Shown here: positions 5,905 to 6,036 of the stretch, in pieces
Position numbering within the stretch: the first letter of the stretch is position 1
Layout of the letters: every line of letters starts with the position of its first letter
Assembly: GCA_046597185.1 (NCBI GenBank)
Contig: JBKJLF010000443.1
Coordinates: forward strand, 1 to 6,036
From: CAMBDR01 sp046597185
GTDB lineage: Bacteria > Pseudomonadota > Gammaproteobacteria > Burkholderiales > Burkholderiaceae_D
DNA: 6,036 nt
Direction of reading: 5' to 3'
Translations under genes and position numbers: made by a program
The notes under the pieces: model-generated
What the model was told of the DNA's origin: nothing
Database searches by the model: none
What the model saw: the letters and a program-made list of their open reading frames with translations, nothing else

Positions 5905-6036
5905 ATGGCTAAGCCAAATGATACACGGATTACGCACGTCCCTGCAAACGCAGCACAAAGTACAAGCTCAAGCACCACCTCAGTTACACCCTCAAGCAGC
6001 ACCCCCGACCTCACCCTCATCCTCGAAGCCTTAATC
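5905..6036 (+). CDS. N-terminus of an unidentified protein, 3' end outside window
   Basis: The frame is open from the ATG at 5905 to the window end: 44 codons, no stop. The start is supported by a purine-rich AAAGCGAG (5891-5898) about 6 bases upstream and by lack of competing starts. The protein opens with MAKPNDTRITHVPANAAQ, then a low-complexity Ser/Thr/Pro stretch (STSSSTTSVTPSSSTP) and DLTLILEALI, which looks like the start of an amphipathic helix. The Ser/Thr-rich part may be a flexible linker. No signal peptide is visible. I do not recognise the family. The leader holds the hairpin at 5835-5869, so post-transcriptional control is possible. Confidence 0.6.
   Translation, partial: MAKPNDTRITHVPANAAQSTSSSTTSVTPSSSTPDLTLILEALI

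Noticed and set aside
1..6036. CRISPR array, tRNA or rRNA
   Set aside because: No regularly spaced repeats, cloverleaf-like sequence or conserved rRNA stretch was seen on either strand.

Overview
The window looks like a proteobacterial chromosome, probably gammaproteobacterial. I infer this from an Rpn/DUF4351-type putative transposase, an SCP2-type thiolase, a TIR/TPR gene and a paired REP-like repeat; no rRNA or housekeeping marker is present to prove it. It is an accessory region dominated by duplication, deletion and gene decay, with only a few intact genes.

Layout. 1-324 is the 3' end of an acetyl-CoA acetyltransferase-like thiolase (+). 381-446 is a 66-bp scar of an Rpn-family gene. 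459-1687 is an apparently intact minus-strand pair: a predicted M35 (aspzincin) metallopeptidase followed by a small protein of unknown function. 1711-1776 is the last ~20 codons of a TPR gene (minus), fused directly to a second thiolase copy (1791-2765, +) that lacks its N-terminus and an internal block. 2901-3884 is an intact Rpn-family gene (minus). 4021-5607 is a badly decayed TIR / NB-ARC / TPR gene (minus), the remains of a predicted NAD-consuming immune sensor. 5642-5738 is a pair of inverted dRS3/REP-like palindromes. 5835-5869 is a strong hairpin, and 5905-6036 is the start of an unidentified + strand gene that leaves the window.

The main structural result is that the order thiolase - Rpn - TPR(3' end) occurs twice. 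Copy 1 is 1-324 / 381-446 / 1711-1776; copy 2 is 1791-2765 / 2901-3884 / 4021 onward. A single tandem duplication of about 2.3 kb explains this: one end lies about 15 codons into the thiolase and the other lies near the 3' end of the TPR gene, so the join is at about 1776/1777. In the left unit the Rpn gene was later reduced to a scar by a 292-bp deletion between 5-bp repeats plus loss of its 5' part, and the peptidase pair now sits where it was. In the right unit the thiolase has an in-frame internal deletion.

The most interesting functional candidate is the lower-GC peptidase/small-protein pair, which could be an effector-immunity or enzyme-regulator pair, but that role is inference. The thiolase, Rpn and TIR genes show no common pathway; they appear to share a locus through rearrangement.
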